Positions 34,584 to 43,345 are shown, counted from the stretch's first letter. The stretch is 64,000 bases of DNA from Novosphingobium sp. PhB165 (GCF_004341845.1 NZ_SLVB01000001.1:310001-374000), one strand, 5' to 3'. Translations and numbers: made by a program. Notes: generated by a model not told the origin, from the sequence alone.

Positions 34584-35420
34584 TCAAGCGCGAGCGAAGG
34601 CGAGCAGGTCCGCGTTGAGGCGATCCTGATGCGTCTTGGGGAAGCCGTGCGGCGCATCGGCGTAAGCGATGAGGGTGGCGTTCGGCAGGATCTCTGCGGC
34701 GCGCTTGCCGGTGATCTCGAAGGGAACAACCTCGTCGCCGGTGCCGTGGATCACGAGCGCGGGGATCGAGATGTGCTTCATTTCCTCGCGGAAGTCCGAG
34801 GCCCAGAACTGGTCGACACAGGCGTAGAGCGCGTTGATGTCGGCCGCCATGCCCTGCTTCCAGAAGTCCATGCGCCAGCCTTCGCTGCGGGGCGCGCCGC
34901 CGCCCCGGTGCATGCCGAAGAACACGTCGGGAAAGTCGAGGAAGAACTGCGAGCGGTTGTCGATCAGCGCCTTGCGAACGCGATCCACCACTTCGACCGG
35001 CACGCCGTCGTCGTTGCCATTCACCGCGCCCATCAGCGGCGTAACCGCGCCGAGCAGCACCATCTTGGCGACGCGGCCGGTGCCGTCAGAGGCCGCGTGG
35101 CGGGTGATGTAGCGGGTGATCTCGCCGCCGCCGGTCGAGTGGCCGACAAGGATTGCGTCGTGCAGGTCCAGTTGCTTGATGACCGCTGCCAGATCGTCGG
35201 CATAAGTGTCCATGGTGTTGCCGGTGGCGCTGGCGTCCGAGCGGCCGTGGCCGCGCCGGTCATGGGCAATCACGCGGAAACCGTTGTTGGCAAGGAACTG
35301 CATCGTGCCGTCCCACGCGTCGGAACTGAGCGGCCAGCCGTGCGAGAAGACGATCGGGCGGCCCTGTCCAAAGTCGCGGTAGAAAATGCGGGTGCCGTCG
35401 ATGGTGGTCACGAAAGCCAT
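34584..35420 (-). CDS. alpha/beta hydrolase (non-haem chloroperoxidase/esterase type)
   Basis: 278 residues. Full alpha/beta-hydrolase set: FSHGWPLSSDAWD (oxyanion), GHSTGGGE with the nucleophile Ser near residue 96, the acid Asp in GTGDEVVPF and the base His in ADAPHGF. This branch includes non-haem chloroperoxidases and arylesterases. No signal peptide. It precedes the XapX gene in the same direction; a strong hairpin lies between it and the isochorismatase-type gene upstream, so it may need its own promoter. Confidence 0.92.
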   Translation of the reverse strand: MAFVTTIDGTRIFYRDFGQGRPIVFSHGWPLSSDAWDGTMQFLANNGFRVIAHDRRGHGRSDASATGNTMDTYADDLAAVIKQLDLHDAILVGHSTGGGEITRYITRHAASDGTGRVAKMVLLGAVTPLMGAVNGNDDGVPVEVVDRVRKALIDNRSQFFLDFPDVFFGMHRGGGAPRSEGWRMDFWKQGMAADINALYACVDQFWASDFREEMKHISIPALVIHGTGDEVVPFEITGKRAAEILPNATLIAYADAPHGFPKTHQDRLNADLLAFARA

Positions 35421-35479
35421 GATGCAGATCCTTTCAAGTGTGCGAGCGGGGGAGGTGCGCGAAAGGGGAACACCCGAAG

Positions 35480-35556
35480 GCGTCGCTGAAAAGCGGAAAA
35501 ATGGGAAGCGGAAAGCGGGACCGGCAGCCGGACGGGGGGTGAGGGCTGCCGGTCCC
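35480..35556 (-). terminator. terminator/attenuator between isochorismatase-type and alpha/beta hydrolase genes
   Basis: A perfect 13-base stem (GGGACCGGCAGCC with GGCTGCCGGTCCC) around a 14-base loop, starting about 8 bases past the isochorismatase-type stop. On the minus strand it is followed within 20 bases by ATTTTTCCGCTTTTC. It could end or attenuate the transcript inside the presumed operon. Confidence 0.75.
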
Positions 35557-35563
35557 GAGGGGT

Positions 35564-36223
35564 TCAGTGGCCGCCTTCGGAGGCACCGAACATGGCTTTG
35601 GCGTACTTGATGCCAAGGCCGTAAGCGCCGCCCACTTCGGCTGCGATGCCGGTGGTGGAGTCGTAGGTTTCCGTGCGCGCCCAGTCGCGCTGCAGTTCGA
35701 GCAGGTACTGGAGCGAGGTCATCGGTACGGCGCCCAGCTGGATCATGCGCTCCACGGCGCGCTCATGCGCTTCGGGGGAGATGTCGCCGGAAGCATCGGT
35801 GATGACATAGGCCTCGAAACCCTGATCGATGGCCGAGGCGACCGGGCCGACGATGCAGACCGAAGTCCAGAGGCCGGCGAAGACGATGCGCGGCTTGCCG
35901 ATGCGGTTGACTTCGGCAATCACCGCTTCGTCTTCCCAGGTGTTCATGCTGGTGCGGTCTAGCAGCTTCTGGCCGGGGAAGGGATCGGTCACTTCGCTGA
36001 ACATCGGGCCGGAGAAGCTCTTTTCGGCAACCGTGGTCAGGATCGTCGGGACCTTGAACGAGGCTGCGGCGCGGCTGACGAGCGCAGCATTGTTGCGCAG
36101 CAATTCGGGGGCGATCGACTTGGTGGCGAAGGCCATCTGCGACTGATAGTCGATCAGGATGAGCGCGTGGTTGTCCGGCGAAAGCAGCGAGTTGCCAGGC
36201 TTGGCGGTGGCGGTGATCGTCAT
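35564..36223 (-). CDS. isochorismatase-family cysteine hydrolase
   Basis: 219 residues from ATG 36223 (AAGGAG upstream; the frame runs on a further 31 codons without a good start). Family residues: the catalytic Asp in LILIDYQSQM, a central Lys (after LTTVAEKSF) and the nucleophile Cys in LWTSVCIVGP. This family hydrolyses amides such as nicotinamide or hydroxamates, or vinyl ethers. A LysR-box candidate is 77 bases upstream. It is likely the first gene of the unit continuing to the hydrolase, XapX and amidohydrolase genes. Confidence 0.92.
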   Translation of the reverse strand: MTITATAKPGNSLLSPDNHALILIDYQSQMAFATKSIAPELLRNNAALVSRAAASFKVPTILTTVAEKSFSGPMFSEVTDPFPGQKLLDRTSMNTWEDEAVIAEVNRIGKPRIVFAGLWTSVCIVGPVASAIDQGFEAYVITDASGDISPEAHERAVERMIQLGAVPMTSLQYLLELQRDWARTETYDSTTGIAAEVGGAYGLGIKYAKAMFGASEGGH

Positions 36224-36625
36224 CGGGAAGCTCCTTGAGAGAGGCAGCGCTTGCTGCGGTGACTTAACGCTATGAGGATTCGCGTTTTTCAGAAATCCGG
36301 ATAAATCCGTTCGCATCGTTCTAAAGAGTTGAAAAGATTGCCGGACGGCAGTTCAGGAGCGGGGGGTGATGACGGAAACGCTAACGGCGCGCGCGTTACG
36401 GGTATTGTACGGAGTCGACGCAATGCCTGCGCCGGCGGGAGGAACGCTGCCAATGCATCGGCCATGGGGAGAGGGTTGGTGAAGCAAAGCCGGTGCTCCA
36501 GTGCGATTCGCAACTGGACCATGGATCGCCCGAGGGCATTGCATTCGTAAGGCAATTCTTGATGGACGGCGCGTTTACTTTGTCCGTTGCGGATCGCGCC
36601 GCCCATCGGTCTTCGATATTGGGTA
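36224..36625. other. gene-free spacer between isochorismatase-type gene and LysR gene
   Basis: About 400 bases. The left part carries the isochorismatase-type promoter region with LysR-box candidate C. The remainder (36340-36625) shows no recognisable gene, repeat or IS end; open frames here have poor composition. Confidence 0.6.
36300..36321. promoter_or_regulatory. LysR-box candidate C (upstream of the isochorismatase-type gene)
   Basis: GATAA-N13-GTTC flanked by TTTTTCAGAAATCCG on the left and TAAAGAG on the right. Its left flank matches site A (TTTTTCGGAAAATCCC) base for base apart from one substitution and one-base gaps. The motif ends 77 bases from the ATG. Confidence 0.6.
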
Positions 36626-37555
36626 TCACACGTCGGGAAGGTCGAATCCCACCGCGTCGGCGTCGCATTGGGCAACGAAGCGGTCGACCAGCCATGCGGC
36701 GGCCGGGCCCGGCGGCGCGTCGCGGCGCCAGATGCCGGCAAGGCGGTAGGTGCCGCCCGGATGCTCGGGCATTTGCAGGCGTACCAGCGTCCCGGCGACC
36801 AGATCGGATTCGATCATCGCAAACGGCATGTTGCCCCAGCCGATGCCCTGCCGCAGCAGGGCGTGCTTGGCGCCGAGGTCGGCAAGGCGCCAGGTCTTGG
36901 GGCTCATCACCGAGAAGTCGCGTCCTTCGGTAAAGCGCGAGCGGTCCGACAGGACGAGCTGCGTATATTCGCGCCCGGCGCCCGGGGGGATGTCGGACAT
37001 GCGGCCCAGCGGATGATCGGGCGCGGCCACGGGAATCATTGCGACCGAGCCGACCGAAACGCTTTCCAGCCCTTCCACGCCCGCGAACAGCGGGCCGGAC
37101 AGGCCGATGGCCGCCTTGCCATCCAGCACCATTGCGGTGATCGCGCCCAGTGCCTCCACATGGAGTCGCAATTGCACGGTGGGGAACTCTGCCGCGAAGG
37201 CGCGCAGCACAAGGCCGAGCCGTTCGGCCGGGAACATGACGTCCACCGCCAGATCGACTTCGGCCTCCAGCCCCTCCAGCAGACCTTTCACTTTGGCGCG
37301 TAGTCCGTCGATGCCTTCGGCCACGCCGCGTGCTTCGGCCAGCACGGCGCGACCGGCGACGGTAAGCTGCGGCTTGCGGGTGCCTTCGCGGTCGAACAGC
37401 AAGAGGCCGAGTTGCGTCTCAAGGTTGGCGATACCATAACTGATCACGGAGACCGCCCGGTTCAGCTTGCGCGCCGCCCCTGCGAAACTTCCGGTATCCA
37501 CCACGGCCAGAAAGATGCGAAGTTGGTCGAAAGTCGGCGTACCCGGATTACTCAC
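36626..37555 (-). CDS. LysR-family transcriptional regulator of the pirin/DoxX locus
   Basis: 309 residues from GTG 37555 (GGAG seven bases upstream). The N-terminal winged helix (QLRIFLAVVDTGSFAGAARK, then LNRAVSVISYGIANLE as recognition helix) is followed by a periplasmic-binding-protein-like ligand domain (about 90-300). Its genome setting, divergent from a pirin gene with DoxX genes nearby, copies that of E. coli YhaJ. A copy of the repeated RATAA-N13-RTTC motif lies 15 bases before its start, so it probably autoregulates and controls units from 28 to 40 kb. Confidence 0.93.
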   Translation of the reverse strand: MSNPGTPTFDQLRIFLAVVDTGSFAGAARKLNRAVSVISYGIANLETQLGLLLFDREGTRKPQLTVAGRAVLAEARGVAEGIDGLRAKVKGLLEGLEAEVDLAVDVMFPAERLGLVLRAFAAEFPTVQLRLHVEALGAITAMVLDGKAAIGLSGPLFAGVEGLESVSVGSVAMIPVAAPDHPLGRMSDIPPGAGREYTQLVLSDRSRFTEGRDFSVMSPKTWRLADLGAKHALLRQGIGWGNMPFAMIESDLVAGTLVRLQMPEHPGGTYRLAGIWRRDAPPGPAAAWLVDRFVAQCDADAVGFDLPDV

Positions 37556-37569
37556 TTATCAACTCCGTC

Positions 37570-37591
37570 GAATAGTTCAGTCGATTTTATC
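37570..37591. promoter_or_regulatory. LysR-box candidate D (LysR/pirin intergenic)
   Basis: On the minus strand GATAA-N13-ATTC. It sits between the divergent LysR gene and first pirin gene, 15 bases from the LysR start and 98 bases from the pirin start, matching the offset of sites A, B and C from their genes. Confidence 0.6.
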
Positions 37592-37688
37592 ACTCTGATC
37601 AGGAAAGATGGCAAGGCCTATATGGGTCTTCGACAAGGCGGCCACCGGGCTTCACCGGCTCCCCCGCCAAGACAGGAGATTTAGGACC

Positions 37689-38387
37689 ATGATCGAACTT
37701 CGCCCCTTCGACAGCCTCGGCGGCGCCAACCACGGCTGGCTGGATGCCAAGCACCACTTCTCGTTCGCCGGCTACCACGATCCGGCCCGCGTTCACTGGG
37801 GCAACCTGCGCGTCTGGAACGACGACATCATTGCCCCCAAGACCGGCTTCCCGCCGCACCCGCACCGCGACATGGAAATCATTACCTATGTCCGTGAAGG
37901 TGCGATCACCCACCAGGACAACCTGGGCAACAAGGGCCGCACCGAGGCCGGCGATGTGCAGGTGATGAGCGCGGGCACCGGGATCCAGCATTCCGAATAC
38001 AACCTGGAAGACGTGGAAACCCGCATCTTCCAGATCTGGATCATCCCCACCCGCAATGGCGAGGAACCCAGCTGGGGTTCGCGTCCCTTCCCCAAGGGTG
38101 AGCGTTCGGGCCAGTTCGTGACGCTGGCTTCGGGCTACGAGAACGACAACGACGCGCTGCCGATCCGCACCGATGCGAAGGTGGTGGCAGCCACGCTGAA
38201 GGCTGGTGAAACCGCCGAGTACCCGCTGGGCAAGGACCGCAAGGGCTACCTCGTTCCCGCCACCGGCGCGGTGCAGATCGACGACGTTCGCGTCAACGCC
38301 CGTGATGGCGCCGCGATCAGCGACCTCGACGTACTGCGGGTAACCGCGATCGAGGACAGCGAGATCGTCCTCGTCGACGCAGCCTGA
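37689..38387 (+). CDS. pirin-family protein (YhaK-like), first of two
   Basis: 232 residues from ATG 37689 (AGGAGA and AGGA upstream). Bicupin fold. The four metal-site residues are intact: His57 and His59 in FPPHPHRDME, His101 and Glu103 in GIQHSEYN, the same numbering as E. coli YhaK. Such pirins bind iron or other metals and some cleave quercetin; YhaK is redox-sensitive. It heads a plus-strand operon with a second pirin and an OsmC protein, divergent from the LysR gene. Confidence 0.93.
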   Translation: MIELRPFDSLGGANHGWLDAKHHFSFAGYHDPARVHWGNLRVWNDDIIAPKTGFPPHPHRDMEIITYVREGAITHQDNLGNKGRTEAGDVQVMSAGTGIQHSEYNLEDVETRIFQIWIIPTRNGEEPSWGSRPFPKGERSGQFVTLASGYENDNDALPIRTDAKVVAATLKAGETAEYPLGKDRKGYLVPATGAVQIDDVRVNARDGAAISDLDVLRVTAIEDSEIVLVDAA

Positions 38388-38443
38388 CAATAACGGGGCG
38401 GGTGCCACGGTGCCCGCCCTTCCTTTTCCCGGAGAAGCCTGAA

Positions 38444-39340
38444 ATGTCCGTGCAAACTTCCGATGTCGAAGGCGTAGACCTCGTCATTCTTCCCTCGGTC
38501 CGCGATCTTGGCGATGGCTTCAAGGTCCGCCGCGCGCTGCCGGTCGCGCAGCGCCGCATGATCGGCCCCTTCATCTTCTTTGACCAGATGGGCGAGGCGG
38601 TGTTCAAGTCGGGCGAGGGTCTCGACGTGCGCCCGCATCCGCATATCGGTCTTTCCACGCTCACTTATCTGATCGAGGGCGAGATCCTGCACCGGGATTC
38701 GCTGGGCTCGGTCCAGCCGATCCGCCCCGGTGAGGTCAACTGGATGACGGCCGGCAGCGGCATCGTCCATTCCGAGCGCACTTCTCCCGAAATCCGCGCC
38801 ACGGGCGGCAAGCTGTTCGGCTTGCAGACCTGGGTGGCGCTGCCGAAGGAGGCCGAGGAAATCGGCGCCACGTTCGCCCACCACAAGGCGGACGAGATGC
38901 CCGTGGCCGAGGATGCGGGCACGCGCCTGACGCTGGTTGCGGGCACGTCCGATGGGATGACCTCGCCGCTCAAGACCTATTCGGACATGATCTATGCCGA
39001 CATCGTGATGCTGGACGGCGCGCGCTATCAACTCAAGGCCGAGCATGTTGAACGCGCTATCTATGTTGTCAGCGGCGCGGTGGAAGTCGTGGGGCAGAGC
39101 GGCACGTTCGGAGAGGCCGAACTGGTCGTCTTCCAGCCCGGTGCCGAACTGGTGCTGCGCGCCAAGGGGCCGACACGCCTGATGCTGCTGGGCGGCGAGC
39201 CGCTGCCCGAAGAGCGCCATATCTTCTGGAATTTCGTCTCCTCGTCGAAGGATCGCCTTGAGCAGGCGAAGGACGACTGGAAGGCCCAGCGCTTCGGCAC
39301 GGTGCCGAACGAACCCGACTTCATTCCGCTTCCTGCCTGA
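38444..39340 (+). CDS. pirin-family protein, second of two
   Basis: 298 residues from ATG 38444 with GGAG upstream. A longer pirin with both cupin halves: RPHPHIGLSTLTYL (His65, His67), SGIVHSERT (His109, Glu111) in the N-terminal half, and a C-terminal cupin (LFGLQTWVALP to LMLLGGEPLPE). It lies 56 bases after the first pirin and belongs to a different subfamily (Pirin_C type with the GEPLPEERHIFWNFVSS end). All ligands are present, so quercetinase-like or redox-sensor activity is possible. Confidence 0.93.
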   Translation: MSVQTSDVEGVDLVILPSVRDLGDGFKVRRALPVAQRRMIGPFIFFDQMGEAVFKSGEGLDVRPHPHIGLSTLTYLIEGEILHRDSLGSVQPIRPGEVNWMTAGSGIVHSERTSPEIRATGGKLFGLQTWVALPKEAEEIGATFAHHKADEMPVAEDAGTRLTLVAGTSDGMTSPLKTYSDMIYADIVMLDGARYQLKAEHVERAIYVVSGAVEVVGQSGTFGEAELVVFQPGAELVLRAKGPTRLMLLGGEPLPEERHIFWNFVSSSKDRLEQAKDDWKAQRFGTVPNEPDFIPLPA

Positions 39341-39351
39341 GAGTTTTGGCC

Positions 39352-39735
39352 ATGACGCAAGCTACCGCCACTATCGGCCAGACCCCCTGGCGCACTGAAA
39401 TCGTGGTCAACGGCCACGCCATCACCGCCGACGAACCCGCCGCGCTGGGCGGGCAGGGGGTGGGGCCGGCGCCTTACGACCTGCTGCTCGCCAGCCTTGG
39501 TGCCTGCACCGCGATCACGCTCAAGATGTATGCCGCGCGCAAGGGTTGGGAGTTTGGCGACCTGACTGTCGATCTCGCGCTCAAGGGTGGGAAGGGCGAT
39601 TTGCATATTGCGCGCACGTTGACCGTTACCGGGCTCGATGAGGAGCAGAAGAGCCGTCTTGCCGACATTGCTGAGCGGACGCCGGTGACGTTGACGTTGC
39701 GGAACGGGTTGCCGATCGAGACGCGGCTGGCGTGA
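39352..39735 (+). CDS. OsmC-family protein lacking the second cysteine
   Basis: 127 residues from ATG 39352; a TTG two codons earlier is in frame. The OsmC pattern includes PYDLLLASLGACTAITLKMY with the first (peroxidatic-type) Cys. At the second conserved position the usual Cys-Pro is RTPVTLTL here, i.e. Thr replaces Cys. A two-cysteine thiol peroxidase mechanism is therefore not possible. A binding or single-Cys role is more likely. It is the last gene of the pirin operon, 11 bases after pirin 2. Confidence 0.88.
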   Translation: MTQATATIGQTPWRTEIVVNGHAITADEPAALGGQGVGPAPYDLLLASLGACTAITLKMYAARKGWEFGDLTVDLALKGGKGDLHIARTLTVTGLDEEQKSRLADIAERTPVTLTLRNGLPIETRLA

Positions 39736-39780
39736 GGGGGCGGGCCCGACTGGCAAATCACCCGTTCGCATCTAAACACC

Positions 39781-39885
39781 CCGTCATCCCCGCGTAGGCG
39801 GGGATCCCGCTTCCTTCCTGCGACCTCGCGTCTTCATGCAAGGTAGCAAAGAAAAGCGGGGCCCCCGCCTTCGCGGGGGCGACGG
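39781..39885. repeat. palindromic intergenic repeat, family B, copy 2
   Basis: Left arm CCGTCATCCCCGCGTAGGCG and onwards to CCCGCTT, right arm AAGCGGGGCCCCCGCC to GCGACGG, with a longer 43-base centre than copy 1. Confidence 0.9.
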
Positions 39886-39927
39886 ATGGCTCTATCGTTA
39901 TTCTGGGTGGTAAAACGCTCCCAGTCC

Positions 39928-40003
39928 CGCTCAGCCTGAGCTTGTCGAAGGCCCCTCGGCCAGGCGCTGTCCTAGCATCCTTCGACAAGCTCAGGATGAG
40001 CGG
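39928..40003. repeat. palindromic intergenic repeat, family C, copy 2
   Basis: CCGCTCAGCCTGAGCTTGTC and its mirror GCTCAGGATGAGCGG, arms of 25 bases with one mismatch around a 27-base centre. Confidence 0.9.
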
Positions 40004-40180
40004 TGAGGGGTTTGACGAGCGGGTAGGGGAGGATGCGGACCGCAAACTCACCAGATCCCGCAATCCCACACCAACCCACAAAAACCACTTGGAACCCGCC
40101 CGCAAATCGCACAGGGTCCCGCGATGTCTACGCCCGCCATCGTGGGATGTGCGCGGCGCCAGGGAGCACAAGACGGGTCC

Positions 40181-41515
40181 ATGCATACCGCTTCGTTCGA
40201 GCCGGAGCAGCCTGCCAAGCCGAAGCGCTGGTATGGCCATCTCTATTTCCAGGTCCTCGTCGCCATCGCGGCGGGGGTGCTGATCGGCTATTTCCGGCCC
40301 GAAACGGGCGAGGCGCTGAAGCCGCTGGGTGATGCCTTCATCAAGCTGGTGAAGATGGTGATCGCGCCGGTCATCTTCCTTACCATCACCACCGGCATCG
40401 CGTCGATGCGCGACCTGAAGGCCGTGGGCCGGGTGGCCGCAAAGGCTTTCGCCTATTTCCTGTTCTTCTCCAGCCTTGCCCTCGTCGTCGGCCTGATCGT
40501 GGCCAATGTGGTGCAGCCGGGACACGGGCTCAACATCGATCCCGCCTCGCTCGATGCCTCAAAAGTCGCGCTCTATTCCGAGAAAGCGCATGAGACGAGC
40601 GTGAGCGGCTTCCTCATGGCGATGATCCCCGAGACGTTCCTGTCCTCGATGACCGAGGGCAACATCCTGCAAGTACTGGTGGTGGCGATCCTTTTCGGCA
40701 TTTCGCTTGCCATGCTGGGGGATCGCGGCGCGCCTGCGCTCTCCCTGCTGGAGACGATCTCGATGGTCTTCTTCAAACTGGTGTCCATCGTCATGAAAGC
40801 CGCGCCCATCGGCGCTTTCGGAGCCATGGCCTTCACCGTGGGCAAATACGGCGTCGGCACGCTCGCCAATCTCGCGGGGCTGGTGGCGACGTTCTATTTC
40901 ACCTCGGCGCTGTTCGTCTTCGTGGTGCTGGGCGCGATGGCGCGGATTGCCGGGTTCTCGATCTTCTCGCTGGTCGCCTATCTCAAGGCCGAACTGCTGC
41001 TGGTGCTGGGTACCTCGTCCTCGGAAAGCGCGCTGCCGCTGCTGATCGAGAAGCTGGAGCGCGCGGGCTGCCCGCGCCCCATCGTCGGCCTCGTGGTGCC
41101 CACTGGCTACAGCTTCAATCTGGACGGCACGAACATCTACATGACGCTGGCCGCGCTGTTCATCGCGCAGGCCTGCAACGTGCACCTTTCGCTGGGCGAG
41201 CAACTGCTGCTGCTGAGCGTTGCCATGCTCTCTTCCAAGGGCGCGGCTGGCGTTACCGGGGCGGGGTTCATCACGCTGGCGGCCACGCTTTCCATCGTGC
41301 CGTCGGTGCCGGTGGCGGGCATGGCGCTGATCCTCGGCGTCGACCGCTTCATGTCGGAATGCCGCAGCCTCACCAACTTCATCGGCAATGCCGTGGCCAC
41401 CGTGGTCGTCTCGCGCTGGGAGAAAGCGATCGACATGGACCGGTTCCGGGCAGTGATCGCCAATCGCGCCGATGCGGGCGGCGTGCAAACGGCGCAACTT
41501 GCCCCGGCGGATTAA
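40181..41515 (+). CDS. dctA: C4-dicarboxylate:cation symporter
   Basis: 444 residues from ATG 40181. DAACS family: membrane helices 1-6 beginning with [39 protein letters not shown], the serine-rich reentrant loop [11 protein letters not shown], and helix 7/8 motif [16 protein letters not shown], which binds the substrate carboxylates. It imports succinate, fumarate and malate with H+ or Na+. The malic enzyme gene follows in the same direction, a natural partner for growth on C4 acids. An earlier in-frame ATG (40124) is less likely because the extra residues lack family similarity. Confidence 0.94.
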   Translation: MHTASFEPEQPAKPKRWYGHLYFQVLVAIAAGVLIGYFRPETGEALKPLGDAFIKLVKMVIAPVIFLTITTGIASMRDLKAVGRVAAKAFAYFLFFSSLALVVGLIVANVVQPGHGLNIDPASLDASKVALYSEKAHETSVSGFLMAMIPETFLSSMTEGNILQVLVVAILFGISLAMLGDRGAPALSLLETISMVFFKLVSIVMKAAPIGAFGAMAFTVGKYGVGTLANLAGLVATFYFTSALFVFVVLGAMARIAGFSIFSLVAYLKAELLLVLGTSSSESALPLLIEKLERAGCPRPIVGLVVPTGYSFNLDGTNIYMTLAALFIAQACNVHLSLGEQLLLLSVAMLSSKGAAGVTGAGFITLAATLSIVPSVPVAGMALILGVDRFMSECRSLTNFIGNAVATVVVSRWEKAIDMDRFRAVIANRADAGGVQTAQLAPAD

Positions 41516-41713
41516 CTGGCCTTTTCACTATTGCCGGTGCAGTAATTGCACCTGCTGCCGCGTGACACGGCATGTCCGCCGGTCTATCGAGCAGACGCTA
41601 GCTCGCGCCGATCCCTCGGGGGCCTTTCCCGGCCCTCTCGTGGTGAGCATTGCCCTTTCTCGGCATTGCCGCCCCGTCCGGCCGGGCGCCTGAAGTCTGT
41701 TGAAAGGTCGCCG

Positions 41714-43345
41714 ATGTCCCCCACCCGCCACGCCGCTGCCCGCGCGCTGCTCTCCGATCCGCTGACCAACAAGGGGACGGCTTTCACCGAGGACGAGCGC
41801 GACCGTTTCGGCCTGCACGGGCTGCTGCCCCCCCACGTGGGCACGCTCGAAAGCCAGATCGAGCGCCGCCGCAAGGCGCTGGAGGAGAAGGAAAGCGATT
41901 TCCAGCGCTATGCCTTCCTGCGCGAGCTTCAGGATTCCAACGAAGTGCTGTTCCATGCGCTGGTCCAGAGCGACCTGCCGCGCATGCTGCCGCTGGTCTA
42001 CACGCCGACCGTGGGTGAGGGCTGCGAGCGTTTCAGCGAGATCTACCGCCGCCCGCGCGGCCTGTTCCTGAGCTATCCCAACAAGGACCGCATCGACGAC
42101 ATTCTGGCCGACCCCGCCTATGACCGCGTGAAAGTGATCGTCGTCAGCGATGGCGAACGCATCCTCGGTCTGGGTGATCAGGGCGCCGGCGGCATGGGCA
42201 TCCCGATCGGCAAGCTGGCGCTTTACACCGCCTGCGCGGGCATCCATCCGGCCGAAGTGCTGCCGATCCTGCTGGATCTCGGCACCGACAACCACGCCCG
42301 CCGCGAAGACCCGCTCTACATCGGCTGGCGCGCGCCCCGCGTGCGCGGCAAGGACTACGACGATTTCGTCGAGGCTTTCGTCAGCGCCGTGAACGACCGC
42401 TTCCCCGGCGTGCTGCTCCAGTGGGAGGATTTCGCGGGCAAGAACGCCTACGACCTGCTCGGCCGCTACCGCGACCGCCTGCTGAGCTTCAACGACGATA
42501 TTCAGGGCACTGCCGCCACCGCCGTCGGCACGCTGCTTTCGGCCATCCGCAAGACCGGCGTGCCGATTACCGAGCAGCGCGTCGTCCTGTTCGGCGCGGG
42601 TGCCGCGGGCAGCGGCGTGGCCGAGATGCTAGTGCAGGCCATGCAGCATGACGGATTGAGCGAGGCCGAGGCCCGCGCGAAGATCTGGGCGGTCGACCGT
42701 GACGGCCTGATCCTCTCCGACATTCCGCGCCTTCCGCCCCAGCAGGTGAAGCTGGCGCGCGATCCGGCCGAGATCGCGGCATGGAACCTCACGGGCGCCA
42801 ATCTCATCACCCTGCACGACGTGATCGCCAACGTGAAGCCGACCGTGCTGATCGGCACCTCGGGTCAGAAATCGGCGTTCGACGAGCGCGCGATCCGCAC
42901 CATGGCGGAAAACGTGGATCGCCCCGTGATCTTCCCGCTCTCCAACCCGCTGTCGCGTGCGGAGGCGCATCCCGAAGACGTTCTCGAATGGACCGGCGGC
43001 AAGGCCATTGTCGGCACCGGCAGTCCGTTCGGCACGCCGGGCGTCACGCAGGTCAATAACGTCTACGTGTTCCCCGGCATCGGTCTCGGCGCATTGGCGA
43101 GCGGCGCCAGCGGCGTCAGCGACGGCATGTTCATGGCCGCCGCCCGCCGCCTTGGTGAACTGCATGAAGGCGACGGCGGACTGCTGCCGCCGGTGACGGC
43201 GCTGCGCGAAGTGGCGCTGGAGATTGCCGTCGCCGTGGCCGCGCAGGCGGTTGCCGAAGGCCTTGCCACTGCCGAGCCCGATACGCTCACGCGTGAAAAC
43301 ATCGCGGCGAGCATGTGGATGGCCGAGTACGCCGCCCATGGCTGA
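41714..43345 (+). CDS. NAD-dependent malic enzyme
   Basis: 543 residues from ATG 41714 (GAAAGG upstream). Large-form bacterial malic enzyme: VYTPTVGEGCERFSEIYRRP, GLGDQGAGGMGIPIGKL, LLDLGTDN, the metal-binding segment ENF-like QWEDFAGKNAYDLL, and the NAD fold LFGAGAAGSGVAEML. It decarboxylates L-malate to pyruvate and CO2 with NAD+. Located after dctA with a 198-base spacer that probably carries its own promoter. The 8-base overlap with the next gene suggests co-translation with the Gfo/Idh/MocA protein. Confidence 0.95.
   Translation: MSPTRHAAARALLSDPLTNKGTAFTEDERDRFGLHGLLPPHVGTLESQIERRRKALEEKESDFQRYAFLRELQDSNEVLFHALVQSDLPRMLPLVYTPTVGEGCERFSEIYRRPRGLFLSYPNKDRIDDILADPAYDRVKVIVVSDGERILGLGDQGAGGMGIPIGKLALYTACAGIHPAEVLPILLDLGTDNHARREDPLYIGWRAPRVRGKDYDDFVEAFVSAVNDRFPGVLLQWEDFAGKNAYDLLGRYRDRLLSFNDDIQGTAATAVGTLLSAIRKTGVPITEQRVVLFGAGAAGSGVAEMLVQAMQHDGLSEAEARAKIWAVDRDGLILSDIPRLPPQQVKLARDPAEIAAWNLTGANLITLHDVIANVKPTVLIGTSGQKSAFDERAIRTMAENVDRPVIFPLSNPLSRAEAHPEDVLEWTGGKAIVGTGSPFGTPGVTQVNNVYVFPGIGLGALASGASGVSDGMFMAAARRLGELHEGDGGLLPPVTALREVALEIAVAVAAQAVAEGLATAEPDTLTRENIAASMWMAEYAAHG

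Larger units (their letters stand above)
39736..40180. other. gene-free spacer carrying two palindromic repeats
   Basis: About 445 bases between the OsmC gene and dctA. Contains one family B repeat (39781-39885) and one family C repeat (39928-40003), then about 180 bases with the dctA leader. No gene is supported here. Confidence 0.7.

Noticed and set aside
36289..36741. Open frame of 150 codons on the minus strand in the spacer before the LysR gene end
   Set aside because: Arg/Pro-rich composition, overlaps the LysR gene, no Shine-Dalgarno and no resemblance to a transposase or known protein.
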